Under the pieces are notes generated by a model. It searched no databases and had not been told where the DNA came from. It saw only the letters and a program-made list of their open reading frames with translations. A DNA stretch of 64,000 bases. Origin: Pandoraea eparura (GTDB lineage Bacteria > Pseudomonadota > Gammaproteobacteria > Burkholderiales > Burkholderiaceae). Position 1 is the stretch's first letter. Every line of letters starts with the position of its first letter. This document shows positions 50,525-61,062 of this stretch, one piece after another. Location: NCBI RefSeq assembly GCF_902459725.1, contig NZ_CABPSH010000016.1:1-64000 (forward strand), given 5' to 3'. The translations under genes and the position numbers were made by a program.

Positions 50525-50564
50525 CCCTCGTTTTAACTGTACTTGGCTCAGTTCAAAACGAGGG
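50525..50564 (-). terminator. Terminator of the ophA2-ophB unit
   Basis: CCCTCGTTTTAACTG and CAGTTCAAAACGAGGG form a 15-bp stem with one bulge. On the minus strand the hairpin is followed by ATTTTTTATC. It lies just after the ophB stop. Confidence 0.82.
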
Positions 50565-50594
50565 TAACAAGGGATATTGCCTTTCCTGGAGCGA

Positions 50595-51767
50595 TCAAAG
50601 GGTTACATCTGCGCCCGTTTCGCTCGACTTCAGAATCGCGATACAGATTTCCAGTGTGCCTTTCGCCCATTCGCCATCGTGCAGCGGTCTGCGTCCGTCG
50701 ACGACTGCGCCATACAACTCGTCGATGACTTCAGCGCGCGGCACGACGGGCACAGGCAGCGGCAGCGTTTGGCGCTGCTCGTCGCCGTAGATGACGATCG
50801 AATCGGGCAGCGGGCGCAGGTCCGCATGCTTGCACGACACGATGATCGGGCCGAAATGCTGATGGAATCGTTGTGGCTCGTCCGCGGCGGCGGGCGGTTT
50901 GTATGCCGATCCGCCGTAGGTGCCAGCCGCCTTGAGGTCGGCCTCGTCATTCGAGGACGCAAGCGTCTTCAGACGGCGGCGGGCGCTGCCGTACGTGTCG
51001 GGGCTCGTACGATCGCCCATTTCGCCGATCCAGCCGCTCCACTCGTCGGTATTGAAGTGGCCGTACCCGTTGTATGAGAGCGAGGCATAGGCGCCGTTTT
51101 CGAACCAGATCAGCGCCGAATAGGCCCCCTCGGTCGGGCGCGACGGATCCCACCGGCCGACGCTCGCACGCAGCCGGATTGCGCGTGAGCCGGCCAGCAT
51201 GCGCACGATGTCAACCTGGTGCGCCGCCTGGCTGAAGACGGCGCCGCCGCCTTCAGCCGTCGCCAGCTCCTCGGGCCGGCGCGGTCGGTACAGGTAGTCG
51301 GTGTAGTTGATGGCCTGGATCATCTTCACCGCGCCGAATTCGCCGAGACGGATCAATTCTCGCGTGCGCAGGTACGGTGTATCGAAGCTGTGGCAATGGC
51401 CGACCATCAGATGCACGCCCGCGGCACGGCATGCGGCGATCATGCGGTCGCAATCGGCGGCGCCGAGCGCCATGGGTTTCTCGACCAGTACGTGTTTGCC
51501 TTTTGCCGCGGCAATTTCCGTGTGCTGCGCGTGGAACTGGTGCGGGCTCGCAATGTAGATGATCTCGACGTTATCGTCATCCGCCAACGCCGCCACGTCC
51601 GCATAGGTGGGCGCCGCGAAGTCGGCGGCGAACTGCCGCCGCGCATCCGCACGGGGATCGCACGCAGCGACGAGTTGGACTCTGGGGTCGCGCAGGAAGG
51701 TCGGCAGCATCAGCGAGAATGCCCGTCCCAGTCCTGCGACCCCGATGCGCAAACGGCGCTGATCCAT
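50595..51767 (-). CDS. ophB: Phthalate cis-dihydrodiol dehydrogenase (Gfo/Idh/MocA family)
   Basis: The ATG at 51767, with GGGAGG 9 bases upstream, gives 390 residues. The N-terminus is a Rossmann fold ([18 protein letters not shown]), followed by the EKPMAL block whose Lys is catalytic in this family, and VGHCHSFD. Pht4/OphB oxidises the 4,5-dihydrodiol made by the dioxygenase to 4,5-dihydroxyphthalate. The gene starts 16 bp after the oxygenase stop, in the same operon. Frame continuing upstream overlaps the oxygenase and was discarded. Confidence 0.88.
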   Translation of the reverse strand: MDQRRLRIGVAGLGRAFSLMLPTFLRDPRVQLVAACDPRADARRQFAADFAAPTYADVAALADDDNVEIIYIASPHQFHAQHTEIAAAKGKHVLVEKPMALGAADCDRMIAACRAAGVHLMVGHCHSFDTPYLRTRELIRLGEFGAVKMIQAINYTDYLYRPRRPEELATAEGGGAVFSQAAHQVDIVRMLAGSRAIRLRASVGRWDPSRPTEGAYSALIWFENGAYASLSYNGYGHFNTDEWSGWIGEMGDRTSPDTYGSARRRLKTLASSNDEADLKAAGTYGGSAYKPPAAADEPQRFHQHFGPIIVSCKHADLRPLPDSIVIYGDEQRQTLPLPVPVVPRAEVIDELYGAVVDGRRPLHDGEWAKGTLEICIAILKSSETGADVTL

Positions 51768-51783
51768 AACCGTGTGCCTCCCG

Positions 51784-53115
51784 TTATTGCTTGACCTGAT
51801 AGTCCGTTGCGAGCGCGGCCGGCTGGTCGGTGAGTTCCGGGTTCCGCTTGCTGACATAACGCGCGGCATACATGCGCCAGTCGATTTCCTTCGGCACGAC
51901 GGCCTGGTAGGAGCATGTGTTCTGGGGAATCGCCTTCGCACCGGTGCCAATGGCGTTGCCGTCCTTGTCGAGTTCCGCGAGTGCGTCGAGCATGCGGCGC
52001 CGGAATTCGACGATCGCGAGATCGCTTGCCCCGAGACGCTCGTCAGAGCGGTCAGCGATCGGACCCATCGTGACCCACATGGCGATGTCCTGGTTGGGGA
52101 AGCCCGAAATGCCCGTGAAATTGCCGGCCTTCATCGCCTGGCGGTCCTGCCAGAAGCGGTTGTCGTGATTGCGAAGCGGCCGATAGTACCGGTCGAGATC
52201 GATGCCGACCTGCTGACGCAGGAACTTGCGCCAAGTTTCAGTTTCCGGTGTCGTCTCTGGATCGCCCCAGGCGATGAAGTAGAACGCCGTGTTCGTGTCG
52301 TCCATCGGCACGTTGATGTTCGCGACGTTGTAGAGATTGTTCGGGGGAATCAGCACCGTGCCCGGCGCCACGAACACCGTCGAGCGCACGTAGTCGTGCG
52401 TGCCGGCGTTGAAGATCGGGCGGCGCAGCGCGGCATAACGGAAGCCATAGTCGGTACGCTCGACCTGCAGGCGCGGGGCCTTGTCGGTGGAGGGGCGCAG
52501 CCAGTTCTTGTCGGTCGCTTCGGCGCCGCCGACGCGTGCCGGCACGAAGTCGGACGAATGCAGGCTGGAGCTGTGTGCGGAGTCGATCGCGCCTTCGAGG
52601 ATCTGCGCCCAGTTGCACGGCAGCAGCGCCTTGGCAATGCTCACGCGGGTATCAGCGGTCGGCGCCCAGGCCGGCGGCACGAATTCGGGGATGGCGTCTT
52701 GCGGGCCCATATACGCCCACACCATGCCCCCCCATTCCTGCACCGGATAAGCTTTGTGCTTGACCTTGTCGGTCATGCAGCTCGCCGCCGGCTCGGACAC
52801 CATTTCAAGCACATTACCTGCGACGTCGAACTTCCAGCCGTGATACAGGCAGCGCAGGCCGGCGTCTTCATTGCGGCCGTAGACGAGCGAGGCACGGCGG
52901 TGCGGGCAGTACTCGTCCAGCACCCCAACGCGGCCTTCCGAATCACGGAACACGACGAGGTCCTCGCCAAATACGCGCGCCTTTACCGGCGCGCCATCCG
53001 GCTCGGCGACTTCTTCGATCAGGCAAACCGGCGTCCAGTGTCGGCGCATCAGTTGGCCCATCGGGGCATCGCCTTCGACGCGGCACAGCAATTCATTCTC
53101 TTGGTGGGTCAGCAT
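51784..53115 (-). CDS. ophA2: Phthalate 4,5-dioxygenase, Rieske oxygenase component
   Basis: The 443-residue protein has the Rieske [2Fe-2S] ligands Cys70, His72, Cys89 and His92 (CPHRRAS...CLYHGWKF) and the mononuclear iron site Asp178, His181, His186 ([10 protein letters not shown]). This is the single-subunit alpha-type oxygenase layout of phthalate 4,5-dioxygenases, which act with a PDR-type reductase, here encoded at 45046. GGGAG lies before the ATG. A cluster operator lies 52 bp upstream. A related substrate such as another aromatic dicarboxylate cannot be excluded. Confidence 0.88.
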   Translation of the reverse strand: MLTHQENELLCRVEGDAPMGQLMRRHWTPVCLIEEVAEPDGAPVKARVFGEDLVVFRDSEGRVGVLDEYCPHRRASLVYGRNEDAGLRCLYHGWKFDVAGNVLEMVSEPAASCMTDKVKHKAYPVQEWGGMVWAYMGPQDAIPEFVPPAWAPTADTRVSIAKALLPCNWAQILEGAIDSAHSSSLHSSDFVPARVGGAEATDKNWLRPSTDKAPRLQVERTDYGFRYAALRRPIFNAGTHDYVRSTVFVAPGTVLIPPNNLYNVANINVPMDDTNTAFYFIAWGDPETTPETETWRKFLRQQVGIDLDRYYRPLRNHDNRFWQDRQAMKAGNFTGISGFPNQDIAMWVTMGPIADRSDERLGASDLAIVEFRRRMLDALAELDKDGNAIGTGAKAIPQNTCSYQAVVPKEIDWRMYAARYVSKRNPELTDQPAALATDYQVKQ

Positions 53116-53166
53116 GTCATGTCTCCCGGCGACAGGTCGCCTTCATCAGCAGGTTTTGCTAACTAT

Positions 53167-53180
53167 ATTAGATATCTAGT
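53167..53180. promoter_or_regulatory. Operator candidate upstream of ophA2
   Basis: ATTAGATATCTAGT matches the cluster motif at 12-13 of 14 positions, ahead of the leftward ophA2-ophB unit. Confidence 0.58.
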
Positions 53181-53322
53181 TAAATTGGCAAGAGGCTTGC
53201 TGGCGCATCCGGGAAAGTACGCATGGCGGGAAGTGTCGCTGGACATCGAAACGCTGGTTGGCGTATCGGATGGATACGTTTAGTAGGGAGCAAAGCCGGC
53301 GGGCGTGGCAGGCGAGCGGGGC

Positions 53323-53542
53323 GCAGAAACACTCAATACCGTTCGACAAGTTGATGACGTGCTGCGAGAGATCGCGTCCGCGTCTGAGGAGCAACGCAAC
53401 GGCCTGAATGCGCTGTCACGCGCGTTGTCGTAGATCGGTGCCGTCACCCAGCACAGCCCTCGTTGAGGAATCCGCTGCGGCGACTGAAGCGGTGCGAGAT
53501 CAGACCAGAAAGCTGTTCGAAAGCGTTTCGAGTTTCAGGCTG
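53323..53542 (+). pseudogene. Remnant of a methyl-accepting chemotaxis protein C-terminus
   Basis: One frame reads VDDVLREIASASEEQRNGLN up to a TAG at 53431, then IGAVTQH. After a shift of one base near 53450 the next frame reads ALVEESAAATEAVRDQTRKL, ending in FESVSSFRL. Joined, this is the last part of an MCP signalling domain (the usual form ends VTQQNAALVEEAAAA...). The receptor's sensing and membrane parts are absent. The rest of 53181-53753 holds nothing recognised. Confidence 0.75.
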
Positions 53543-53753
53543 GCGTGGGCGGGGGCGATTGCCCGATGCCAACCGGATGGGAGCGTCGGAATCCGAGAAC
53601 AAGCGGCTGCAACGCCCGTGCCATCGCGCGGGCATCCAATACCGCTCCAATGCAACATGCGATCGTCGAGCGCGCCCTACTTCTGCAACGATGCACGTCC
53701 GCCCTCGGGCCAGCCAGTTCACCGTGCCACTGACATCAACCCGTACAAAACCA

Positions 53754-54617
53754 CTACCCAGCCAATTGCACAAGCGCCCGATTAAACGCGCCAGGGTTGG
53801 CGATGTTCATGCCATGCGAGGCGCCAGCGATGGTTTGACGTTCAGCGTGTCCGATCCACTGTTGAAGTCGCTCGACGGTGTTCCGGAACATGCGCGGGCT
53901 CTTCTGCCCATCGATCAACAGTGTCCGGCATTGGATTTCGCGGGCGGCTTCAGGGGTATAGGCGGGCAGCGGATCGCGCAACTGCTTGGGCAGCGTTACC
54001 GCATTGTCCAGTGCCATCCTGCGGAAGCTCTGCGTGCTCTTGCTCCAGAAGCCAGGCATCGTGACCGAGTCCACAAACAGGTTCAGGCCGGCGTCGAATT
54101 TGCCTTGCTCGATCAACCCGGCGGCCGTGGCTCTCAACAATTGCGTGGCAGGCGGCAATTTACCGGTCTCCGCTTGCGGCGTGGCCTGCAACGGACCGCC
54201 GGGGTCGGCCAGCGTGAGCGTCTTCACCAGGTGCGGGTATTGACGCGCCAGGTGAAAGGCCACGCAGCCGCCACGCGAGTGGCCGACGAGATGCACCGCG
54301 CCACGGCCCAGCGCCTCGATGAACTCCGCCATCTCCGCCACGTGCGCTTCCCAACTGAAGTCACCGTGCCCGAACGCGTGCGTTTCCGGCCAATAGTGAC
54401 CCAGGCTCGGCGCGAAACAGCGGAAGTGCGCCGACAACCCGGCAAGCTGCGAATCCCAATAACGGTAATCGCACAACGACCCGTGCACAAAGACCATCGG
54501 CTCGCCGCTGCCGGCTTCCACGTAGGGCACCGAGGCGCCTGACGCAATGGCCGCAAAATTGGGTTGCGGCTGCACACCGGCAAGGGCCAGCGTCGTCAGG
54601 GGCGTGTGGGCATTCAT
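53754..54617 (-). CDS. Alpha/beta hydrolase
   Basis: From the ATG at 54617 the product is 287 residues (19 more are possible upstream). The fold is shown by VFVHGSLCDYRYWDSQ, the nucleophile elbow GHSRGG and the late catalytic His in GASHGMN. Such enzymes hydrolyse esters, C-C bonds or epoxides, and the substrate is unknown. It is divergent from a LysR gene, with a 22-bp-spaced TGATGCA direct repeat between them, so the LysR protein probably controls it. Confidence 0.85.
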   Translation of the reverse strand: MNAHTPLTTLALAGVQPQPNFAAIASGASVPYVEAGSGEPMVFVHGSLCDYRYWDSQLAGLSAHFRCFAPSLGHYWPETHAFGHGDFSWEAHVAEMAEFIEALGRGAVHLVGHSRGGCVAFHLARQYPHLVKTLTLADPGGPLQATPQAETGKLPPATQLLRATAAGLIEQGKFDAGLNLFVDSVTMPGFWSKSTQSFRRMALDNAVTLPKQLRDPLPAYTPEAAREIQCRTLLIDGQKSPRMFRNTVERLQQWIGHAERQTIAGASHGMNIANPGAFNRALVQLAG

Positions 54618-54679
54618 AGTCAAGACTCCGTTTTCCCAAACTTTGCGCCAATGCGATGGAAAAGAAAATCGCATAATAT

Positions 54680-54708
54680 TGATGCAATCTTTCAGTTTTT
54701 CTGATGCA
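54680..54708. promoter_or_regulatory. TGATGCA direct repeat in the hydrolase/LysR promoter region
   Basis: TGATGCA occurs at 54680-54686 and 54702-54708, 22 bp (two helical turns) apart and just before the LysR start. The second copy extends to the palindrome GATGCATC. It is a plausible LysR contact, on position only. Confidence 0.35.
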
Positions 54709-54727
54709 TCTACGCGAGCCAGTGCCC

Positions 54728-55591
54728 ATGAGTACCGAGATGAAAGCCCTCGACGTTGGCGTTCTCACCATGATCGTTGCCGTTGCCGATACGGGCACGA
54801 TCAGTCGAGCCGCCGATCTTGTGCACCGCTCGCAATCGGCGGTGAGCATGCAGATCAAGGCGCTGGAGTCGGCGCTTGGCAAAGCGCTCTTCGTGCGTAG
54901 GCCGCGCAGCGTGGTGCCGACGCAAGACGGCGAGGTGCTGCTGGCATACGCGCGGCGGATCATTGCGCTGCGCGATGAGGCCTGGGCCGCGGTCGTGCGG
55001 CCGGACGTGACGGGCCGCGTGGTGATCGGTGTGCCGGACGATTACGCGTCGTCGCTCTTCCCGCCGATTCTCAAGAAATTCTCGGCGAGCTTCCCCAAGG
55101 TCGAAATCCAGGTGATTGGCCTGCCCAGCGTTGCGCTGGCGCCGATGCTGCGCGATGGCACGGTGGACCTCGTCTGCGCGACACGGGTTAAAGGACTGAC
55201 CGGTGATTTCTTGCGGCACGAGCCGATGGTGTGGGCCACCGCCCCCGGCGCGACGGACATCTGGCTAGAGCGGCCACTGCCCATCGCGGTGTTCTTGCCA
55301 GGAAGCGTCGCGCGCGAGAAGGCGATTCGGAGCCTGGAGCGCGCGAAGATCGCGTATCGAACGTCGTATGAGAGTCCGAGCCTGCTGGGCCTGCTGACCA
55401 TGGCCCGAGCCGGCCTCGCCATTACCCCGCTGGCGCGATGTGCCGTGCCGTCTGATTTCACGTTGCTCGGGGCGGCGCATGGTCTGCCGGAGATTGGCAC
55501 GCTCGAGATCGTCCTTGCGCGAAGTGTGACGTCTAACCGCCAGCCCTGCGATTTTCTCGCGGAGCGCATCATCGCTGAGCTGAGTGCATGA
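54728..55591 (+). CDS. LysR-family transcriptional regulator divergent from the hydrolase
   Basis: The ATG at 54728 gives 287 residues with the winged helix LTMIVAVADTGTISRAADLV, HRSQSAVSMQIKALESALGK and a C-terminal effector domain (GRVVIGVPDDYASSLFPPIL). The first 8 in-frame codons upstream are unlike the family. It likely controls the adjacent hydrolase gene. The 300 bp beyond it (55592-55894) hold no supported gene. Confidence 0.9.
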   Translation: MSTEMKALDVGVLTMIVAVADTGTISRAADLVHRSQSAVSMQIKALESALGKALFVRRPRSVVPTQDGEVLLAYARRIIALRDEAWAAVVRPDVTGRVVIGVPDDYASSLFPPILKKFSASFPKVEIQVIGLPSVALAPMLRDGTVDLVCATRVKGLTGDFLRHEPMVWATAPGATDIWLERPLPIAVFLPGSVAREKAIRSLERAKIAYRTSYESPSLLGLLTMARAGLAITPLARCAVPSDFTLLGAAHGLPEIGTLEIVLARSVTSNRQPCDFLAERIIAELSA

Positions 55592-55894
55592 GTTCGCTGA
55601 GATGGGCCTCGCCTTACGGCTCATGCACGAGGCTCCTTTGAAACAAAGGCGATTTTTCGCTGTGCGTTTCGGAGCCCTGCATTTCTCGAGCGCCCCGCAA
55701 TCCGACGCCATCGCGGCCTCCTGCTCTCCGCCAAGCGGCAGATTGATTAGCGTCAGATGTTCGTGGCAAGGAAGCTCGGCCTTCGCGCCCGACCGCTACC
55801 GCTGAGGCGCGAAGACAGAAAAGCGGCAGTAAATCTTTAATGCCCGTGAAGATTGGGCGACGGAGCCGACGGGTCCTTTCTCCGCGGGCACGAT

Positions 55895-56701
55895 TTACGC
55901 GAGCCCGAAAGTTTTCCTCAGGCTAGCATCGACCGGCCCGGCGGGCATGAAGCGCCGCAATTTTCTCAGGAGCGATGCCTCACCCGCCGGCGTGCGGCGC
56001 ATACGCCAGCTGCCTATCGCGGCTTCAACGATTGTGCTTGCCACGCCATCAGGTGCGGAGGCACCTTTGACGCTGTCGACGACGGCGCCCGATGCAAGCG
56101 CACGCTCGCGGTCATAGGCGGCGATTTTCGAACCCGCTTGAGGCGCATTGACATCGAGATTGGTTCGGGTAAAGGACGGCTCGATCAGCGTTGCGCGGAT
56201 GCCGAACTGGCGCACCTCGTGATCCAGTGTCTCGGTCAACCCCTCGACGGCGTGCTTGGACGCCGCATAGAGTCCCATGTAAGGTGCCGGCAAAAAGCCG
56301 AGTACCGAACTGATATTGACGATCCGTCCGCGTCGTTGCGCCCGCATGTGTGGAAGCACTGCCTGGGTCGTACGCAGAATGCTGAATACGTTGGTATCGA
56401 ATAGCGTCGCGGCTTCTGTAACCGACGTTTCCTCCACCGCTCCGATCAGCGTGGTGCCGGCATTGTTGACGAGCACGTCGATGCGCCCGGCACGATCGAC
56501 AATTGCATGAATCCCAGTTCGAACGGAAGCGTCGTCGCGCACATCCATCTCCACCAACTCAACGCCGCCCAATGGCGCCGCTTTTGCGATGCTGCGCACG
56601 GTGCCGAATACGCGGCACCCGCGCTTTGCGAACTTCTCGGCGGTCGCGCGTCCGATACCAGACGACACGCCGGTGACAACGACCACTTCGGAATTAGGCA
56701 T
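55895..56701 (-). CDS. Short-chain dehydrogenase, last gene of the RND operon
   Basis: The 268-residue protein has [20 protein letters not shown] (cofactor site), NNAG, ISSVLG with the catalytic Ser, and [10 protein letters not shown]. It begins 35 bp after the RND pump stop on the same strand, so it is probably co-transcribed. SDRs are not structural parts of RND pumps; the link suggests that the enzyme modifies the same toxic compound that the pump expels. The substrate is unknown. Confidence 0.88.
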   Translation of the reverse strand: MPNSEVVVVTGVSSGIGRATAEKFAKRGCRVFGTVRSIAKAAPLGGVELVEMDVRDDASVRTGIHAIVDRAGRIDVLVNNAGTTLIGAVEETSVTEAATLFDTNVFSILRTTQAVLPHMRAQRRGRIVNISSVLGFLPAPYMGLYAASKHAVEGLTETLDHEVRQFGIRATLIEPSFTRTNLDVNAPQAGSKIAAYDRERALASGAVVDSVKGASAPDGVASTIVEAAIGSWRMRRTPAGEASLLRKLRRFMPAGPVDASLRKTFGLA

Positions 56702-56736
56702 AGCAATTTCCTTCCATACAGTAGACTGATTGCGTT

Positions 56737-59700
56737 TTAGCTGCGCGCGTCTTGCAACGTCGGTTCGGGAGGAGAGGCGTGCTCGTGGTGACCCTTGCGG
56801 GCGGCTGCCGGGTTGCCGGGCCGAATCCTGAACCAGATCGAATACATCGCTGGGAGGAACGCTAGCGTCAGCACCGTTCCTGCGAACGTTCCACCGATCA
56901 GCGTGTAGGCGAGCGTGCCCCAGAACACCGAGTGAGTTAGCGGGATGAACGCGAGGATCGCCGCCATCGCAGTCAGGACCACCGGACGCGCGCGCTGCAC
57001 CGTGGCTTCGACGACCGCACGAAACGGGTCAAGTCCCGCCTGCTCGTTCTGGTGGATCTGCCCGATCAGGATCAGTGTGTTACGCATCAGAATGCCGGAC
57101 AGTGCAATGAGGCCGACCAGCGCGTTGATGCCGAATGGCTGCCGGAACAGGATCAACGTCGGCACCACACCGATCAGACCCAGTGGACTAGTCAAGAACA
57201 CCATCACCATCGCGGAGATCGAACGTACCTGGAAGATGATGATGATCAGCGTGATCGCCAGCATGATCGGGAACAGCGGCAGCATTGCGGCCGTCGCCTT
57301 TCCCGACTCCTCGATGGAGCCCGCTTCCTCGATTCGATAGCCGCTGGGGAGCCTCGCCATGATGGGTTGAAGCTGCTTCGTGATAGCGGCCGAGACGTCC
57401 GGCGGCTGCAGGCCATCGGCGATATCGCCGCGCACCGTGATCGTCGGTACGCGATCGCGCCAGCGCATGATCGGTTCTTCCAAGCGCACCTCGACCTTGC
57501 CGACCTGCGACAGCGGGATGCGCTGCCCGTTCGCTCCTGCCAGCGTGAAGTCGCCGAGGCGCGCGGGGTCGAGCCGGACGTCACCGACCGAGCGTGCGAT
57601 GACCGGCACAGTCCGGATATCCTCGCGCACAGCAGTGACGGGCACCCCGGTAAGCAGAAACTGCAACTGTTGAGCGACGGCGCTGGACGTTAGCCCCACC
57701 GCCTGCAGACGGTCCTGCTGTAACTTGAAATGCAGGGTCGGAGATCGCGTGCCCCAATCAGCATTGACCGTGCGCATCATCGGACTGCCGTCCATTACGC
57801 GCTGAACCTCGGCCGCGATACCGCGCAGCCTGTCCGTGTCTGGACCGGTGACCCGGTAGGCGACCGGGAATGGCGAATAGGGCCCGAACACAAGTTGCGT
57901 GACCCGAACGCGCGCTTCCGGGGCGAGACCGTCTGCGATGGCCTGACGCATCCGCTGCTTCAATGCGTCGCGCGCTTCCTGACTTTCCGTGCGGATCACG
58001 ATCTTCGCGAACGACGGGTCGGGTAGCTCCGGCCCCATCGCCAGAAAGAAGCGCGGCGCACCCTGCCCGACGTACGCAGTGACGATTTTTGCTTCCTTTT
58101 GCTTTGCAAGCCACGCTTCGACTTTCTTCGTGGCGGCGCTGGTCTGGGAGATCGACGTGCCGTAGGGCATCTGCACCTCGACCAGCACTTCGGGACGGTC
58201 GGAGATCGGGAAGAACTGTTTCTTGACGATCGCCATGCCGAGAATCGCGAGCACGAACAGGCCGCCGACCGAACCGGCGACGAGCCATTTGCGCGCGATC
58301 ACGCGTGTCAGCAACTGGCGGAAGCGGTTGTAGCGGGGCGTGTCGTAGATTGCGTCGTGACCGCCTTCGAACTTTCTGAACTCCGGCAGCATCGTCACGC
58401 CGAGATATGGCGTGAAGACCACCGCCACGACCCATGATGCGATCAGCGCGATCCCAACGATCCAGAACATGTTGCTGGTGTATTCGCCCGCGGTGGATCG
58501 CGCGAAGCCGTTCGGCATGAAGCCGACCGCGGTCACCAGCGTGCCGGCGAGCATCGGCGCGGCCGTGTGGCTCCACGCGTACGCCGACGCGGCCACGCGC
58601 CCGTAGCCTTCCTCCATCTTCACGACCATCATCTCGATCGCGATAATCGCGTCGTCGACGAGCAGGCCGAGCGCCAGGATCAGCGAGCCGAGCGTGATGC
58701 GGTCGAAATTCTTGCCGGTCGCGGCCATCACGATAAACACCACGGCCAGCGTCAACGGCACGGCCGCCGCAACGACGAGGCCTACGCGCCAGCCCATGCT
58801 GACGAAGCTCACCAGCATGACGACGAGCAGCGCGGCAAAGAACTTGACCATGAACTCGTTGACGGACGAGCTGATGTTCACAGACTGATCGGTCACCTTG
58901 GTCAGGCTCATACCCAGCGGAAGTCCGGCGTTGATTGCGCCGACCTCGCTGTCCAGCGCCTTGCCGAGGTCGAGTCCGTTCCAGCCGTCGCGCATCACGA
59001 CGCCCAGCAGCAGTGCGGGTTCGCCGTTGTTGCGGATCATGAACGTCGCCGGATCTTCATAACCTCGCGTAACGGTGGCAATGTCCGACAGCTTCAGCGT
59101 GCGACCTTGCGCCACGACCGGCGTGTCCCGGATCTTCTGCAGGTTGTCAAAGGCACCGTCAAGTCGGATGAACACCTCCGGACCTTTGGTCTCCACGGAG
59201 CCGGCGGGCGTCAGGGCGTTCTGGCCATTGAGCGCGGCGAACACGTCCTGCGGGCTGATACCGAGCGTTGCCAGCCGGTCGTGCGAGAACTGGACATAAA
59301 TGCGCTCACCCTGTTCGCCGATGATGTTGACCTTCTTCACGCCGGGCACGTGCAGCAGCCGTTGTCGCAGCGACTCGGCATCGCGCACGAGCAGGCGTTG
59401 CGGTTCGCCCTTCGCTTTCAGCGCGAAGAGCGCAAAGGTGACGTCGGCATATTCGTCGTTGACCATAGGCCCGATCACACCGGCTGGTAGATTGGCGGCT
59501 TCGTCGTTGATCTTTTTCCGGGCCTGGTAGAACTGCTCTTGCACCTCCGAAGGCGGCGTGCTGTCGAGCAACGTCAGCGTAGTGAAGGCCAGGCCGGGGC
59601 GCGTATAGGTCTCGGTCCGGTCGTACCAGCGCAGCTCCTGCATGCGCTTTTCGATTTTCTCGGCGACCTGATCGTGCATTTCCTGCGCGGTGGCGCCTGG

Positions 59701-59868
59701 CCACGCAGTGACGATGGTCATCACCTTGACCGTGAAAGCGGGGTCTTCCGCGCGCCCCAGCTTGAAGAACGACACCAGCCCGGCCAAAGAGATCAGGCAG
59801 ATCAGGAACAGGGTGATGGAGCGCTCGCGCACGGCGAGCGCCGACAGGTTGAATCGACCTTCGCTCAC
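56737..59868 (-). CDS. RND efflux pump inner-membrane permease
   Basis: From the GTG at 59868 the product is 1043 residues, standard for HAE1-type pumps; the frame upstream of it overlaps the adaptor and was discarded. Proton-relay aspartates lie in helix 4 ([13 protein letters not shown]). The helix-10 position of AcrB Lys940 is Arg ([12 protein letters not shown]). Large periplasmic porter loops surround these segments. The GTG overlaps the adaptor stop (GTGA), indicating coupled translation. It should work with the adaptor at 59865 and the outer-membrane protein at 61757 to expel drugs or aromatic compounds. Confidence 0.95.
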   Translation of the reverse strand: MSEGRFNLSALAVRERSITLFLICLISLAGLVSFFKLGRAEDPAFTVKVMTIVTAWPGATAQEMHDQVAEKIEKRMQELRWYDRTETYTRPGLAFTTLTLLDSTPPSEVQEQFYQARKKINDEAANLPAGVIGPMVNDEYADVTFALFALKAKGEPQRLLVRDAESLRQRLLHVPGVKKVNIIGEQGERIYVQFSHDRLATLGISPQDVFAALNGQNALTPAGSVETKGPEVFIRLDGAFDNLQKIRDTPVVAQGRTLKLSDIATVTRGYEDPATFMIRNNGEPALLLGVVMRDGWNGLDLGKALDSEVGAINAGLPLGMSLTKVTDQSVNISSSVNEFMVKFFAALLVVMLVSFVSMGWRVGLVVAAAVPLTLAVVFIVMAATGKNFDRITLGSLILALGLLVDDAIIAIEMMVVKMEEGYGRVAASAYAWSHTAAPMLAGTLVTAVGFMPNGFARSTAGEYTSNMFWIVGIALIASWVVAVVFTPYLGVTMLPEFRKFEGGHDAIYDTPRYNRFRQLLTRVIARKWLVAGSVGGLFVLAILGMAIVKKQFFPISDRPEVLVEVQMPYGTSISQTSAATKKVEAWLAKQKEAKIVTAYVGQGAPRFFLAMGPELPDPSFAKIVIRTESQEARDALKQRMRQAIADGLAPEARVRVTQLVFGPYSPFPVAYRVTGPDTDRLRGIAAEVQRVMDGSPMMRTVNADWGTRSPTLHFKLQQDRLQAVGLTSSAVAQQLQFLLTGVPVTAVREDIRTVPVIARSVGDVRLDPARLGDFTLAGANGQRIPLSQVGKVEVRLEEPIMRWRDRVPTITVRGDIADGLQPPDVSAAITKQLQPIMARLPSGYRIEEAGSIEESGKATAAMLPLFPIMLAITLIIIIFQVRSISAMVMVFLTSPLGLIGVVPTLILFRQPFGINALVGLIALSGILMRNTLILIGQIHQNEQAGLDPFRAVVEATVQRARPVVLTAMAAILAFIPLTHSVFWGTLAYTLIGGTFAGTVLTLAFLPAMYSIWFRIRPGNPAAARKGHHEHASPPEPTLQDARS

Positions 59869-60980
59869 GGACGTGCTCCTTCGCTCGCCATCGCGACGCT
59901 CTGGCTGGACACGCGGACCGGCTCGCCCTCGCGCAGCAACTGAGCGCCAAGCGCGACGACCCTGTCGCCTTGCTTCAACGTACCTGACACGCGAGCGCTG
60001 TCGTCGTCCAGGTGAAGAACCGTCACCGGCCGCCACGCAACCTTGGCCGGTTCGCCGCTTATCAGCCACACGCCCGGGCCCTTGCCCGTGTCGAGCACCG
60101 CGCCAATCGGGACCTGCAAACGGTCTTGCGCCACAGAAGGTACGTCCGGAATCTGGACCGTCACCGTCGCGCCCAGTGGGGCGTCGGCGAGTTTACCCTG
60201 CAGGACATACCGCGCTTCAAAGGTCCGGGTGCGGGGATCCGCGTTATCCGAGAGCTGACGTAGCGTCGCCGGCACGGTGCTGCCGCCGCTGCCGAAGAGC
60301 GTTGCCTGGGCGACCGAACCTATCGCGGGACGCAGGGTTTCGGGTAGCTGGATGACCGCCTCGCGACGCCCAGCGTGAGCGAGGCGCACGACAGGTTGTC
60401 CCGCGCTGACGACCTGACCGGGTTCGGCCAACGTTTCCATCACCACGCCATCGCCGTCCGCCGTCAACTCAGCATAGCCCGTCGCATTGCGCGCCACGTC
60501 GGCATCAGCCTCGGCTGCATTGAGTTGCGCCCTGGCGGCATCAGCGGCCGCCTTGGCCTGGTCGTAGGCCGAAGCTGAGATCGCTCCCGTGCCGCGCAGG
60601 TCGCGATAGCGCTCCTCATCCTGCGCGGTCTGCTGCGCTCGCGCTCGCGCGGCTGTGACCGCCTCCTGTCGGGCTCGCGCGGCAAGCTTGAGATCGATGG
60701 GGTCGAGGCGCATCAGCGGCTGACCGCGTTTGACGGTTTGGCCGGCATCCACCAGCCGTTCCAGCACCTTTCCGGAAACACGGAAACCCAGATCGCTCTG
60801 CACGCGTGCCGCGACGATCCCCGTGAACGAACGGGACCCGGGGATGGCGCGTTTGACGACGGCCATGCGCACCAGTGGGGCTTCGGTGCGCGGATCGGGC
60901 TGTGGTTTTTCGCCACAGGCCGCTAGCGCTAACGGCAGTGCACAGGCGAGTGCGGGGATGGCGAGGCGACGCGAGAACAT
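59865..60980 (-). CDS. RND efflux periplasmic adaptor lipoprotein
   Basis: The 371-residue protein has a lipoprotein signal (ALPLALAACGEK), the biotinyl-lipoyl-like domain (LGFRVSGKVLERLVDAGQTVKRGQPLMRLD), a short coiled-coil hairpin rich in Ala/Arg (about 110-165), and the beta-barrel and membrane-proximal domains. It bridges pump and outer-membrane channel. It starts 82 bp after the TetR gene on the same strand; that gap holds operator-like repeats. Confidence 0.93.
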   Translation of the reverse strand: MFSRRLAIPALACALPLALAACGEKPQPDPRTEAPLVRMAVVKRAIPGSRSFTGIVAARVQSDLGFRVSGKVLERLVDAGQTVKRGQPLMRLDPIDLKLAARARQEAVTAARARAQQTAQDEERYRDLRGTGAISASAYDQAKAAADAARAQLNAAEADADVARNATGYAELTADGDGVVMETLAEPGQVVSAGQPVVRLAHAGRREAVIQLPETLRPAIGSVAQATLFGSGGSTVPATLRQLSDNADPRTRTFEARYVLQGKLADAPLGATVTVQIPDVPSVAQDRLQVPIGAVLDTGKGPGVWLISGEPAKVAWRPVTVLHLDDDSARVSGTLKQGDRVVALGAQLLREGEPVRVSSQSVAMASEGARP

Positions 60981-61013
60981 GAAAGTTCCATCGATGAGTG
61001 AAGATGGCTTTCA

Positions 61014-61050
61014 TTGTGATTCTAGTGACCAATATAGTCAAGCGTCACAA
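61014..61050. promoter_or_regulatory. Operator-like repeats before the adaptor gene
   Basis: An outer inverted repeat TTGTGA (61014) / TCACAA (61045) encloses AGTGACCAATATAGTCA (61024-61040). The half GTGAC / ATAGTCA also appears in the palindrome at 61709, so both are probable binding sites of the adjacent TetR protein. Confidence 0.5.
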
Positions 61051-61062
61051 TCTCGATCTCGA

